A program made the position numbers and the translations under genes. Of a stretch of DNA of 38,138 nucleotides, positions 15,954-25,446 are shown piece by piece (position 1 is the stretch's first letter; each line of letters starts with the position of its first letter). The stretch is from assembly GCA_964535315.1 (NCBI GenBank), contig CAZHTS010000048.1, positions 1 to 38,138 of the forward strand, given 5' to 3'. The stretch is from CAZHTS01 sp964535315. Lineage in GTDB: Bacteria > Chloroflexota > Anaerolineae > Anaerolineales > Anaerolineaceae. The notes beneath the pieces are model-generated. The model was not told the DNA's origin. It was given only the letters and a program-made list of their open reading frames with translations, and searched no databases.

Positions 15954-15989
15954 AAAATAAAAGCGCAGGGTTGCCTGCGCTTTTATTTT
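15954..15989. terminator. Intrinsic terminator after the glycosidase-like gene
   Basis: A 16-bp stem: AAAATAAAAGCGCAGG (15954-15969) pairs with 15974-15989 around a GTTG loop, with T-rich sequence on the plus-strand side and A-rich sequence before it, so it can work in both directions. It separates the glycosidase-like gene from the WD40 lipoprotein gene. Confidence 0.9.
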
Positions 15990-16017
15990 TTGGCTTCCGG
16001 AAACACGGGAGGAAGAT

Positions 16018-17297
16018 ATGAACGTCTATCGTCTGCTCTCGATCTTTGTGCTTGTGGCGCTGCTGGCAGGTTGTACGCCGCCCGCGCCGGTCGTTCCCAC
16101 CACGCTCCCGCCGACCCAGCCGCCCACCTTGTTACACAATATCACGCCTGTTCCCAGCGTCACGCCGGCACCCAGCGCCACCGCTCTTCCCTCTCTCACC
16201 CCGACGGCCCAGCCCAGCGCCACGGCGACCGAAAGCGCCGCACCCGCTGCCNNNNNNNNNNNNNNNNNNNNNNNNNNNNNNNNNNNNNNNNNNNNNNNNN
16301 NNNNNNNNNNNNNNNNNNNNNNNNNNNNNNNNNNNNNNNNNNNNNNNNNNNCACCCCGACGGCCCAGCCCAGCGCCACGGCGACCGAAAGCGCCGCACCC
16401 GCTGCCGGGCCGGCTGCCCTGCTGGCTTCCGGTCAGCTCAGCCTGCTTTCGCCCTTTCGCATCTCCTGGGGCGGTAACGAGCAGTTTACCGTGGCGGGTA
16501 GCCAGGGACTGGCGGTTTACCGCTCGTCGGGCGAGCGGGTGAGTTTTACCCCGTTGGCCGAGACGGACATCCTCTTGGATATCTCGCCGGATGGCAAGAC
16601 TTTGTTGACCACCAGCGATTACACCACGCTCGAACTGCGCGCCAGCGCGGACGGGAAAACGATCGAAACGATCCAGCCTGGCTGGGCGGTGACCGGGGCA
16701 GTCTTTACCCCGGATGGCCGTAACCTGGCGCTGACCTCGGCTGAAGAAATTGCGGTGAGCCTGTGGGATATCGCCGCCAAAAAGGTTACCCGTAAACTGA
16801 GCGGGTTCGAGACGGCTGCGCCGGTCTATAACATTGCCATGTCGCTGGATGGTAAATACCTGATCTGGGTGGCGCGTGCCACAGTGCAATTGCAGGAAGT
16901 GAGCAGCGAGAAGTTCAGCCCACAGTTTGGCCACGAAGATTTCGTCAATGCGCTGGCGCTTGCTCCCGACGGCGGTCTGCTGGTGACCGCGGCGGTAGGG
17001 TCGCAGGACGGCAACCCGGTGCCGATGCTGAATTTCTGGGACACCGCCAGCGGTAAGATCGTTGGACGGGCCGTACAAACCGAACTGCCGTTGAGCCTAA
17101 GTTTCTCGCCGGACGGCAAACGGCTGGCCAGCACCGAGGGTCAGAACGTCTTGTTGTGGGACGTGAGCAAACGCACGCTGATCAAGAAATTAGACGGGGC
17201 GGGCGCCCAGGTAAACTATGTGGCGTTTTCCCCCGATGGCCGCTGGCTGGCGGCCGCCATGCAGGATGGCGCCATTCGGGTCTGGCCGCAACCCTGA
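16018..17297 (+). CDS. WD40-repeat lipoprotein (interrupted by assembly gap)
   Basis: A surface lipoprotein with a beta-propeller. The signal peptide ends in lipobox LLAGC (Cys19), then a Pro/Thr/Ser-rich linker, then repeats of the type FSPDGKRLAS and FSPDGRWLAAA with terminal VWPQP. The 100-N gap (16252-16351) falls in the linker and shifts the frame. The 55 bases before the gap recur exactly after it. Collapsing the two copies restores one continuous frame of 374 codons, running from APAA straight into GPAALLASG. So the apparent two frames are an assembly effect. GGGAGGAAG stands before ATG 16018. Extracellular propellers usually bind proteins; no partner is evident. The next gene starts 41 bases later. 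Confidence 0.85.
16197..16406. repeat. 55-bp direct repeat flanking a 100-N gap
   Basis: Bases 16197-16251 and 16352-16406 are identical over 55 bases, with exactly 100 N between. This is the mark of two contig ends that overlap but were scaffolded with a fixed-size gap. A true tandem repeat of the Pro/Thr linker is the alternative. Confidence 0.9.
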
Positions 17298-17338
17298 ACG
17301 AAACGGGCGGGCGAAAGGGCCACCCAAGCAGAACACGT

Positions 17339-19294
17339 ATGGAAATTCGCACATCACTTTTCAACACGCCCGTACGGCGGTGGCTGCAACGCCTGTCTCT
17401 GCTCCTCTTCCCGGTGGGCATCTATGCCCTGTTGCTGCTGGTCAGCCAGTCGGCTGCGCTGCGCTATCTGGGGTTGAGCCTGCGCTATAACGTCAAGCTG
17501 CCGCTGCTGCTCTATTTGATTTTGATCTATGGCGCCTATCGTTTGCCCGGCTGGTGGGGGCGGTTGGTCAGTCTGTCGTTGGTGATGGCGTTATTCTCGC
17601 TTGGGCTGGTGGGGTTGTGGTCGATCGGCGAGGGGGATTATCTTGCCATCAGCGGGCTGCTGCCCTGGTCGGACGGGCGCGGCTTCTATATCGACGCGCT
17701 GCGCCTGTTGCAAGGTTGGGGGATCAGCGACTTTTCCAACTGGCGGCCGCTGTTTACCCCGTACCTGGCTCTGCTCTTGCTGATTGGTGGGCAGAACCTG
17801 CAACTGACCGTGGCCGTGTTGACGGCGTTGGTCGCCGTGGTCTGCTATGCAGCGATCGAGGAAGTGCGGCGTTCGCACGGCGCTCTGGCGGCCGTTTTTC
17901 TGCTGGCGATCCTGTACTTCTTCTACCGGCGCTACATCGGCTACACGACCGCCGAACAGGTGGGTTTCCCGTTAGGCGTGTTGGGTTTTGCGCTGCTCTG
18001 GCGGGCGGCCAGCCTGCGACAGAGGAAGAGCGCCCTGGCCGGCGTCTTGCTGGTAACAATGGGGCTGTTTGTGCGTTTCGGCGCCTTTTTCGTCATCCCC
18101 GCCCTGTTGATCTGGGGCGGCGTTTACTTCCGGGGCAGCCGGCGCTTTGACTGGCGTTTTGTGGGCTGGGGTACGGCCGCGTTCGTTGTGTGCCTGCTGT
18201 TTTACGCCGGGGTGGTCTACGGACTGAGCGAAAAGCCAGAATCGCCGCTTCCTTATTATTCCAAAATTCTGTACCAGTTTTCTAAAGGGTACGGCAAGCG
18301 CGGCGACATCGCTTTGTACCGCGATCATCCCGAACTGGAGAACCTGGACGAGGAAGAACGCACGCGCCGGACGCTCAATCTGGCCTGGCAAAACGTACGG
18401 CAGGAGCCGAGCGCCCTGCTGGATGGCGCCCGCCATACCTACGAAGTACTTGCCAGCATGCCTTCTTACCACGCCTATTCGTTTATCGAAACCAAGAGCG
18501 ACAGGATTGCGAGTCTCATCCCCTACGGCATGGGGGCGTTATGCCTGCTCGGTCTGGTCGGTGCGCTGGTCAAGCGCGGCGAGGGCGTTTTTAGCCTGAC
18601 GCTGGCAGGCGTGTTGGGCGTATTGATCTCGGTGCCGTTTGCGCCGCCCGATCTGTATAACCGCATGCGTTTCTACGCCGCCAGCATGCCTGTATTTGGC
18701 ATGTTGCCGTTGTGCGGGGTGTTGTGGGTTCTTGAACCGCTGCGCCGGCGGCAGTGGCTCAAACTGGCGCCAATCGAGGAGTTGCCGGCCGGCGTCACAG
18801 CGCTGATTGGGGCGGTGTTGCTGGCAACGCTCGTCGCCAGCCCGCTGGCGGTGGCGCTGCTGCGCCAACCGGCGCGTTTTGAGGCAGGGACGTGTGCACC
18901 GGATCAGGATGTCATTTATCTACGACATAATTTGGGCGCCTCGATCCAGATCGTGGCGGATGAGGCGACGCCCATGTCGTGGATGCCGGTCTTTAAGGTA
19001 AACGAGTTCCGGCGCAACGCCCATAATAACTCGCCGTACTACGGCACGATGAAGACACTGGAGCAGATCGAAGCGCCGGCCACGTTCACGGTGGGCCTGG
19101 ATCTCCTGGCGGGGGGGTGGGCCTGCATGGTGGCCAGCGAAGACGAGTTGCCGCGCGCCTCGCAGCCCGGGGATACCTGGGGCGTGTGCGGGCACTGGTA
19201 CCCTGAAAACGCCGCCGGGCGCAACGCTCGCGTCAGCGACCAGTTCTTTTTTGCCGATCGAATCTTCATTGCAAACCCTGGAAACCCCCGCTAA
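17339..19294 (+). CDS. Polytopic membrane protein, GT-C-like
   Basis: A 651-residue integral membrane protein with about a dozen hydrophobic segments up to residue ~530, then a soluble extracytoplasmic tail of ~120 residues (four Cys, ending in FIANPGNPR). The order of features is like GT-C type lipid-linked glycosyltransferases or O-antigen membrane proteins: an acidic/aromatic loop after the third helix (SDGRGFYIDALRLLQG), a long soluble loop (PYYSKILYQFSKGYGKRGD) and a DLYNRMRFYAASMPVF segment. No family was recognised with certainty. The ATG at 17339 gives a charged N-terminus before the first helix; the ribosome site is poor. It follows the WD40 gene by 41 bases on the same strand. Confidence 0.75.
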   Translation: MEIRTSLFNTPVRRWLQRLSLLLFPVGIYALLLLVSQSAALRYLGLSLRYNVKLPLLLYLILIYGAYRLPGWWGRLVSLSLVMALFSLGLVGLWSIGEGDYLAISGLLPWSDGRGFYIDALRLLQGWGISDFSNWRPLFTPYLALLLLIGGQNLQLTVAVLTALVAVVCYAAIEEVRRSHGALAAVFLLAILYFFYRRYIGYTTAEQVGFPLGVLGFALLWRAASLRQRKSALAGVLLVTMGLFVRFGAFFVIPALLIWGGVYFRGSRRFDWRFVGWGTAAFVVCLLFYAGVVYGLSEKPESPLPYYSKILYQFSKGYGKRGDIALYRDHPELENLDEEERTRRTLNLAWQNVRQEPSALLDGARHTYEVLASMPSYHAYSFIETKSDRIASLIPYGMGALCLLGLVGALVKRGEGVFSLTLAGVLGVLISVPFAPPDLYNRMRFYAASMPVFGMLPLCGVLWVLEPLRRRQWLKLAPIEELPAGVTALIGAVLLATLVASPLAVALLRQPARFEAGTCAPDQDVIYLRHNLGASIQIVADEATPMSWMPVFKVNEFRRNAHNNSPYYGTMKTLEQIEAPATFTVGLDLLAGGWACMVASEDELPRASQPGDTWGVCGHWYPENAAGRNARVSDQFFFADRIFIANPGNPR

Positions 19295-19343
19295 CAACCT
19301 GGGCGGTATCTGGGGCCTCAAAGTGTGGTAAACTCTAGCCGTC

Positions 19344-21767
19344 ATGGACGAAAAGACTGTACTCACGTTGGAATATGGCAAGGTGCTGGAGCGGCTGGTC
19401 GGTTACGCCAGTTTTAGCGCCTCGGCCGAACTGGGGCGCGCCCTGCGCCCGACCCAGCAACCCGAAGAAGCATTAAACCGCCAGGCGTTGACCCGCGAGG
19501 CGCGTCGTTTGCTGAGCGTCAACGACATGGTGGGGGTGGGCGGGGCGCACGATGTCCGCCCGCTGGCCGAACTGGCGCGGCGCGGCGGTGTGCTCAACGC
19601 CGGCGAACTGCTGGACATCAAAAATACGTTGATTGCCGCTCGCGAATTGTGGCGGGCGATTGAAAAAGTAGGCGAAGAATATCCGCACATCTTGCAACTG
19701 GCGCAGGCGCTGCCGCCGCCCGGTGGGGTGGTGGACGTCATCTCGCGCACGGTTTCGGAACGGGGCGAGGTGTTGGACGGAGCGTCGTCGCAGCTGGCCT
19801 CGATTCGCAGCGAACTCAAGGTGGCCCACGAGCGCCTGTTGTCGCGCCTGGAGCGCATGATCAACGATCCTAAAACGGCCCCCATGCTGCAAGAAGCGAT
19901 CATCACCCAACGTAACGGGCGTTACGTGATCCCGCTGCGCGCCGATTTCAAGGGGCGGGTGCGTTCAATCGTACACGACCAATCGGCTTCGGGCGCCACC
20001 TTGTTTGTCGAGCCGCTGGTGGTGGTCGATCTTAACAACCGCTGGCACGAATTGCAGCTGGCCGAACGTGACGAAGTGCGCCGTATCCTGGCCGAGGTGT
20101 CTGCCCAGGTGGGGCAGCATGGCGAGGCCATCGCTGCCTGCGTGCTGGCCCTGGCGCAGATCGACCTGGCGTTGATGTGCGCCAAATACGCCGACGATCT
20201 GCACGCCAGCGAGCCTGAACTGGTGTTGTTCAAGAAACCGGCGCCCGAGGACCATCCGGGCAGTACGATCCGTTTGTATCAGGCCCGCCACCCGCTGCTG
20301 GACCCGGAAACGGTCGTGCCGATCGATGTGGTGCTCGACGAGCGCACCTTTGCCCTGGTCATTACCGGGCCCAATACTGGCGGTAAGACGGTCACACTGA
20401 AAACGGTGGGGCTGCTGGTGTTGATGGCCCAGTCCGGGCTGCACATTCCGGCTCAATCCGGGTCGGCGCTGACCATTTTCCGCAACGTATACGCCGACAT
20501 TGGCGACGAACAATCGATCGAGCAATCGCTCTCGACCTTTTCGGGGCATATCACCAATATCGTGCGCATCCTGATGCGCGCCAACGCCCATACGTTGGTG
20601 TTGTTGGACGAACTGGGGGCGGGCACCGATCCGCAGGAAGGCGCTTCGCTGGCGCGGGCCATCCTGGCCCATCTGCTCGAGCGCCGCATCACCTGCCTGG
20701 TGGCCACGCATTACCCCGAACTCAAGGCGTACGCCCACGCCACGCCCGGCGTGGTTAATGCCAGTATGGAGTTCAACCTGCAAACGCTGCGCCCGAGCTA
20801 TCACCTGACCATTGGTCTGCCGGGGCGCTCCAACGCGCTGGCGATTGCCGAGCGGTTGGGGCTGCCCAAGGCGATCATTCAGGCGGCGCGCGCCACGCTG
20901 GATCCCAACGATCTGCGCGCCGAAGACCTGTTGGACGAGATCCATCATCAACGTGACCTGGCGCGCCAGGCGCGCTCGGCGGCCGACCGGGCGCGTAACG
21001 AGGCCGAGCGCACGCGCAACGAATTGAGCCGCCGGCTGGAGAAAGTGGAAGACGAGCGGCGCGCCATCCTGGAAAAAGCGCAGAACGATGCCCGCGCCGA
21101 ACTGGCCGACGTACAACGCCAGCTTGACGAGCTGCGCCGTTCGCTGGCGCGCGCCCGCCAGCCGGTCGAAGCGCTCAAGAGCATGCAAGAGCAGGTGGAA
21201 ACGCTGCAAGAAGAGGTTCAGACCCCGGTCGAGCGCCAGCAACACATAGCCGCTGCCGCGCCGCGCAAATTGCGCCTGGGTGAGCGGGTGCGGCTGCGCT
21301 CGTTGAACATGGAAGGCGTGGTGCGTTCGATCGGTGAAAGCGAGATCGAGGTACAACTTGGCGCCTTGCGCGTGCGCGCCCGCCTGGACGACGTCCAGCG
21401 CGGCGGCGAGCCGCTAGAAGAGGCCAGCCCCGAGCCGCCGGCGACCAGACCGGCTGCCAGCCGCCCGCACAGCGAAGCCCAGCCGGCGCGGCAAAACGGG
21501 GCGGTGTTCCGCGAATCGCCCGGGATGGAACTGGACCTGCGCGGCCAGCGCGCCGAGGATGCCGTTGACGCCATGGAACGCTACCTGGAGAATGCCTACC
21601 TGACCGGTCTGCCTTTTGTGCGCATCATTCATGGCCGCGGCACGGGACGGTTGCGTCAGGTGATCCGCGAGGCGCTGCGCCAATCGCCGCACGTGGCCAA
21701 TTTTGCCAGCGGCGAGGAAAACGAGGGCGGCGACGGCGTCACCGTTGCCCGCCTGGCGGTGGATTGA
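19344..21767 (+). CDS. mutS2: Endonuclease MutS2
   Basis: An 807-residue MutS2. The core and clamp region (1-~300) includes QRNGRYVIPLRADFKGRV and SASGATLFVEP. The ATPase has Walker A GPNTGGKT (342-349), LSTFSGH, the Walker B segment LVLLDELGAGTDPQEG and ATHYPELK. A long coiled coil (~520-640) is followed by a KOW-like segment (GERVRLRSLNMEGVV) and a C-terminal Smr nuclease domain (ELDLRGQRAEDA, IIHGRGTGRLR). MutS2 acts on recombination intermediates and, in some bacteria, on collided ribosomes; it is not part of mismatch repair. TAAACT (19329-19334) lies nine bases before the ATG, so the mRNA may have almost no leader. No ribosome site is seen. Confidence 0.97.
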   Translation: MDEKTVLTLEYGKVLERLVGYASFSASAELGRALRPTQQPEEALNRQALTREARRLLSVNDMVGVGGAHDVRPLAELARRGGVLNAGELLDIKNTLIAARELWRAIEKVGEEYPHILQLAQALPPPGGVVDVISRTVSERGEVLDGASSQLASIRSELKVAHERLLSRLERMINDPKTAPMLQEAIITQRNGRYVIPLRADFKGRVRSIVHDQSASGATLFVEPLVVVDLNNRWHELQLAERDEVRRILAEVSAQVGQHGEAIAACVLALAQIDLALMCAKYADDLHASEPELVLFKKPAPEDHPGSTIRLYQARHPLLDPETVVPIDVVLDERTFALVITGPNTGGKTVTLKTVGLLVLMAQSGLHIPAQSGSALTIFRNVYADIGDEQSIEQSLSTFSGHITNIVRILMRANAHTLVLLDELGAGTDPQEGASLARAILAHLLERRITCLVATHYPELKAYAHATPGVVNASMEFNLQTLRPSYHLTIGLPGRSNALAIAERLGLPKAIIQAARATLDPNDLRAEDLLDEIHHQRDLARQARSAADRARNEAERTRNELSRRLEKVEDERRAILEKAQNDARAELADVQRQLDELRRSLARARQPVEALKSMQEQVETLQEEVQTPVERQQHIAAAAPRKLRLGERVRLRSLNMEGVVRSIGESEIEVQLGALRVRARLDDVQRGGEPLEEASPEPPATRPAASRPHSEAQPARQNGAVFRESPGMELDLRGQRAEDAVDAMERYLENAYLTGLPFVRIIHGRGTGRLRQVIREALRQSPHVANFASGEENEGGDGVTVARLAVD

Positions 21768-21774
21768 GAAAAGA

Positions 21775-21815
21775 AAGGCCGGTAGTGAGATTTCCCCATC
21801 ATCACTACCGGCCTT
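21775..21815. terminator. Bidirectional terminator between mutS2 and the BTAD regulator
   Basis: A perfect 14-bp inverted repeat, AAGGCCGGTAGTGA (21775-21788) and its complement (21802-21815), with a 13-base loop, eight bases after the mutS2 stop. Minus-strand readers meet TTTCTTTTCTC after the stem, so the hairpin also serves the convergent operon. Confidence 0.8.
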
Positions 21816-21912
21816 AATGCACAGAGCCCCTGTTCTACTGTGCCGCAATGGCGCCCGGTTACAGGCCTATCGTACCCGCCAGGCGTTGCCGAAACGTTGA
21901 CAAAATGAGCGC

Positions 21913-24900
21913 TTATGACAAATTTCCGCGTGTTTTATGACAAAAGTCATCAAAAGCGGGGCGAATCTGGCGTTCTTGGCTATGGGCGCTGAGTTCAGCC
22001 AGGATGGCCTCAATTTGAGCGTCAGGGTCGTCTTCTGGTGCTGCGCCAGCAGTGCGAAGTTGGACCAGCAGCTGATGGCCGATTAACTCTACCCACGGAT
22101 TGGGCAGTCTGCGCCCACGGGCAACGATCTCCTGCGCCTGCTGCACGGCGGCGGCGATATCGGTGTGACAGCGCAGGGCGTTGAGGATTTGCAAGCGGTG
22201 ATGCCCGGTTGGCAAAGTGGCCATGCCGCGCTGTTCAATCTCAGCAGCGGTCTGAGCGCCGGCTGCCAGCGCCCGGTCTGGTTGGCCCTGCGCAAACCAA
22301 AAGGCGGCGCACGCCATGCGCGCCGGCAGTGCAATCAGCCCCAATTCCATCGGTTCTGCCTGGTGAATGGCCTCTTGCAGGCGCTCCAGGCCCACTTCGA
22401 CCTCACCCAACTCGATCTGGACTATCCCCAGGCGGTAGAAGCAATCGAGATGATGGTAAAAGTCAATCGTGTCCAGCAGGCCGTTTTGATAGGCTGTTTT
22501 GGCGGCGGGCCAGGCGCCCAGGACGCGGTAGAGGTCGCCCATGACGCAATACGCCTGCGAAATCAAGGTGGGGACGCCGTACCGTTCCCCAATTTCCAGG
22601 CAGGCGTTGGCGCAGCGCCAGCTTTCGTCTACCCACCCGCTTGCCAGGAACAGGCGCGCCCCGATGATCCGCACATAGCCTGTCAGGATCCAGGCCTGCA
22701 ATTCCTCGGACTGTTGCAAGGCCTGCCGGTAGTGTGTCAATGCATCGGCGTAATTGCCCAGATAGAAGTAGGAAGCGCATAACATCAGATGGGCGTTGGC
22801 GGTGCTTTGCCCCGGCCCGAGGCGGCGGCCGTGCTTGAGATAGCGGCTGGCAATCTCGTGGCCGGTGCGCGGCCAGCCCATCATCAGCGAGAGCAGCGCC
22901 AGTTGATTCTCGGCGCGGGTCACTACGTCCAGCAGCGGCAAATCCTGGGCCTCGCCGCCCAGATTCAGCACGACCTGGTGACACTCGGCCGCCTGGCGAT
23001 AGCGCGCCGCGGTGGTCAGCAGGGCGCCCTGGCGAAAGTACAGGCGCATCCGTTCGAGCAAATCGCCGCTTTGTTCCAGGTAGGGGCGCGCCTGCTCGAT
23101 CAGTTCCAACCCGCGCTCGGGCCGGCTGCGGAGCATTTCCAGGGTGGCCTGGCCGCTCAGTGCGCTGCCGATCAACCAGGGACTGTGCCGCTGCTGTCCG
23201 AGGCGCAGCAGTGTGGTGTAGCAGTGTTCGACCGTTTCAAAGTCGGTGGCATCGTAGGCCACGTCGCCCCAGCCGGTATACAGGCGATAAATGGCCTCGT
23301 CGGGGAGATACATGGCGATGCGCGATAGCAATATTTCGGCCTGGTGGTACGCCATGCGGGCCTCGTCCAGGGCCGCAAGGGTCTGGGCCCGCACGGCGGC
23401 CTGGATCCAGTGCTCAAAGGCCAGGCGAAATTCGCCGGCAGCGAGGTAGTGCTCGGCCAGGCTCCATTCCTGGTTGCTCAGCGGAGTGCTGCGCTGCTCG
23501 ATGGCATGGGCGGCGCGCAGGTGCAGCCAGCGCGCCCGCCCCAGGCTAAGTTCCATCGTGATCACCTGGCGCACGACGTGATGAACGAAGACGTAACCAC
23601 CGGCCGGGGGGATGTCGTCCAGCGGGCGGATGAGGTGGTGGCATTCCAATTCCTCCAGCCCCAAGACGAACTGCTCGGCTTCCATACCGGCGGCTTTCTC
23701 AAGAACGTCCAGGCCAAAGCTGGTGCCTAAAATGGCTGCCTGGGCCAGCAACTGGTTGGCTGCCGGGGAGAGGGAGCGCAAGCGGCGATGTACCAGGCTG
23801 ATCAGATTATTGGAAAGCGGCAAGTCGCGCAGCAGGTGTAGATTGACCAGGTCGACGTCGAGATCGAGCAGGGTGCGCAAAATCTCACTCAAGAAGAACG
23901 GATTGCCGCCGCTGTCGCGCGCCAGGCGATACAACACCGCGCCGGATAACTGGCAGCCGGTGAGTTCGGTGGCCAGATCGGCGATGGCCTGATCGTCGAG
24001 GGTGTCGACCTGCACGGTGTAGACCGGAAACGCGGTGGAGCGTAACAGCGCCTCAATTGCCGGGTTGCTCTCGGCCGGACAGTAGGTCAACACCAGCACG
24101 GCGCGCCCCTGAGCAAACAGCCCGTGTTCGAGCAAATAGGTCAACGCCGCGAGTGTGGATTGATCGCACCAGTGGACGTTATCGATCAACAGGTAGAGCG
24201 GCTGGGGGTCGGCCATGCGCAGCAGCAAGCATCGCAGCGCCTCGTAGAGCGTGACGGGAACGACCACCTCGGGGGAAGGCAGGTGCAGCGGGGGTTGCAG
24301 GGTCAGCTCGGGCAGAAGAGCGGTGAAGGCCGCCAGCCAGGCGTTGCCTAGTTTTTGCCACTCGTGGGTCTGTACGTTCTGGCGCAGGAGCGTGATCAGG
24401 GGCAGATAGGCGGTCTGGGCGTTGTCCTCGTAGCCGGCGACGTACAACAGGCGCGTTTCGGGTTGTAAGGTTTTATGCAATTCGTGCGCCAGCCGCGTTT
24501 TGCCGATGCCGGCTTCGCCTGAGAGCACCAGCATCCCGCCGCGCCGGGCAGCAAGGGTCAGGTCTTTGAGCAGCGCCTGACGGCCGACCAGATGGGTGCG
24601 CGGCCCGCTGATTGCGAGCCGTGAGCGCGCCGCCGGTTCGTCGCCGATTTGCTGGCGAATCCGGCGACAAAAATCTTGCACGGCAGAGGGGACTTCGTCA
24701 GCCTCTTTGGCGTACAGGGCGTGCATGAAATCGCAATGCGAGAGCGCGTCGCTGCGCCGCCCCAATTGCATCAGCCAGGTCAGGATATGCATGTGCAGGT
24801 CACTATTGCAGGGATCGGTGCGCAGGGCCTCGCGAGCCCACTGAATGGCGACGTCCAGGTCGCCGCGGGCAGCGGCGTGCGCCGCCAGGCGGCGCAGCAA

Positions 24901-25446
24901 TTCGTGATGGTGCACTTCCAGGTCCTGGGCGGTCAACAAACGCCAGGTCTGTAACTCGTTGTTTTCGGGGATGTTGGCGCCGCCGGCGAACTCTTCGCCG
25001 CGCCACAGCCGGGCGACGCGGGCCATCTGCAAATAAACCGTTTCAGGCAGCGGGTCGTGCTCGGACATGCGCGCCAGCACAGGAAGCACCCTGTCGTAGG
25101 TACGTTCAAAGTCGAGCACGTCAACGTAGACGCGCTTGAAATCCAACCCGAGGCGATCGTGTTCGGTGATGACCAGTTCGGGGTCGGGCAGGTCGGCGCG
25201 CAGGCGGGCCAGGGTTTCGCGCAGGTGGCGGCGGGCGTCTTCCTCGGGCTCTTCGGGCCATAGCAGATTGGTCAGCGCCAGGCGACCGACCATCTCCCCC
25301 TGGCAGGCCAGGTAGATCAACAGGATACGCGGCTGGCGGCGCTGGATCGAGACCGGCTCGTTGCGATAGGTGAAGCGCATCGGGCCTAACAATAAGACGT
25401 GGAACAGTTTGTCCTGGTCGTCCATCCATGCCCCCGTTACAACCAT
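21913..25446 (-). CDS. BTAD/SARP-type regulator with AAA ATPase and TPRs
   Basis: An 1177-residue multidomain regulator of the AfsR/large SARP kind. Residues ~15-110 are an OmpR-like winged helix (FHVLLLGPMRFTYRNEPVSI, RQPRILLIYLA, LLWPEEPEEDARRHLRETLARLR). Residues ~110-265 are the bacterial transcriptional activation (BTAD) domain. Residues ~285-560 are a STAND-type ATPase with Walker A SGEAGIGKT (309-317) and Walker B YLLIDNVHW. The last ~500 residues are TPR-like helical repeats. Such proteins are ligand-switched activators; the signal is unknown. Its start overlaps the recN stop by one base (TGATG), so it is the last gene of the ssb operon; ATG 25425, preceded by GGGGG, is an alternative start. 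Confidence 0.9.
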   Translation of the reverse strand: MVVTGAWMDDQDKLFHVLLLGPMRFTYRNEPVSIQRRQPRILLIYLACQGEMVGRLALTNLLWPEEPEEDARRHLRETLARLRADLPDPELVITEHDRLGLDFKRVYVDVLDFERTYDRVLPVLARMSEHDPLPETVYLQMARVARLWRGEEFAGGANIPENNELQTWRLLTAQDLEVHHHELLRRLAAHAAARGDLDVAIQWAREALRTDPCNSDLHMHILTWLMQLGRRSDALSHCDFMHALYAKEADEVPSAVQDFCRRIRQQIGDEPAARSRLAISGPRTHLVGRQALLKDLTLAARRGGMLVLSGEAGIGKTRLAHELHKTLQPETRLLYVAGYEDNAQTAYLPLITLLRQNVQTHEWQKLGNAWLAAFTALLPELTLQPPLHLPSPEVVVPVTLYEALRCLLLRMADPQPLYLLIDNVHWCDQSTLAALTYLLEHGLFAQGRAVLVLTYCPAESNPAIEALLRSTAFPVYTVQVDTLDDQAIADLATELTGCQLSGAVLYRLARDSGGNPFFLSEILRTLLDLDVDLVNLHLLRDLPLSNNLISLVHRRLRSLSPAANQLLAQAAILGTSFGLDVLEKAAGMEAEQFVLGLEELECHHLIRPLDDIPPAGGYVFVHHVVRQVITMELSLGRARWLHLRAAHAIEQRSTPLSNQEWSLAEHYLAAGEFRLAFEHWIQAAVRAQTLAALDEARMAYHQAEILLSRIAMYLPDEAIYRLYTGWGDVAYDATDFETVEHCYTTLLRLGQQRHSPWLIGSALSGQATLEMLRSRPERGLELIEQARPYLEQSGDLLERMRLYFRQGALLTTAARYRQAAECHQVVLNLGGEAQDLPLLDVVTRAENQLALLSLMMGWPRTGHEIASRYLKHGRRLGPGQSTANAHLMLCASYFYLGNYADALTHYRQALQQSEELQAWILTGYVRIIGARLFLASGWVDESWRCANACLEIGERYGVPTLISQAYCVMGDLYRVLGAWPAAKTAYQNGLLDTIDFYHHLDCFYRLGIVQIELGEVEVGLERLQEAIHQAEPMELGLIALPARMACAAFWFAQGQPDRALAAGAQTAAEIEQRGMATLPTGHHRLQILNALRCHTDIAAAVQQAQEIVARGRRLPNPWVELIGHQLLVQLRTAGAAPEDDPDAQIEAILAELSAHSQERQIRPAFDDFCHKTRGNLS

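Noticed and set aside
15924..15958. TTGACA with TAAAAT as a promoter for the WD40 lipoprotein
   Set aside because: The spacing is 23 bases, too long, and the -10-like bases are part of the terminator stem.
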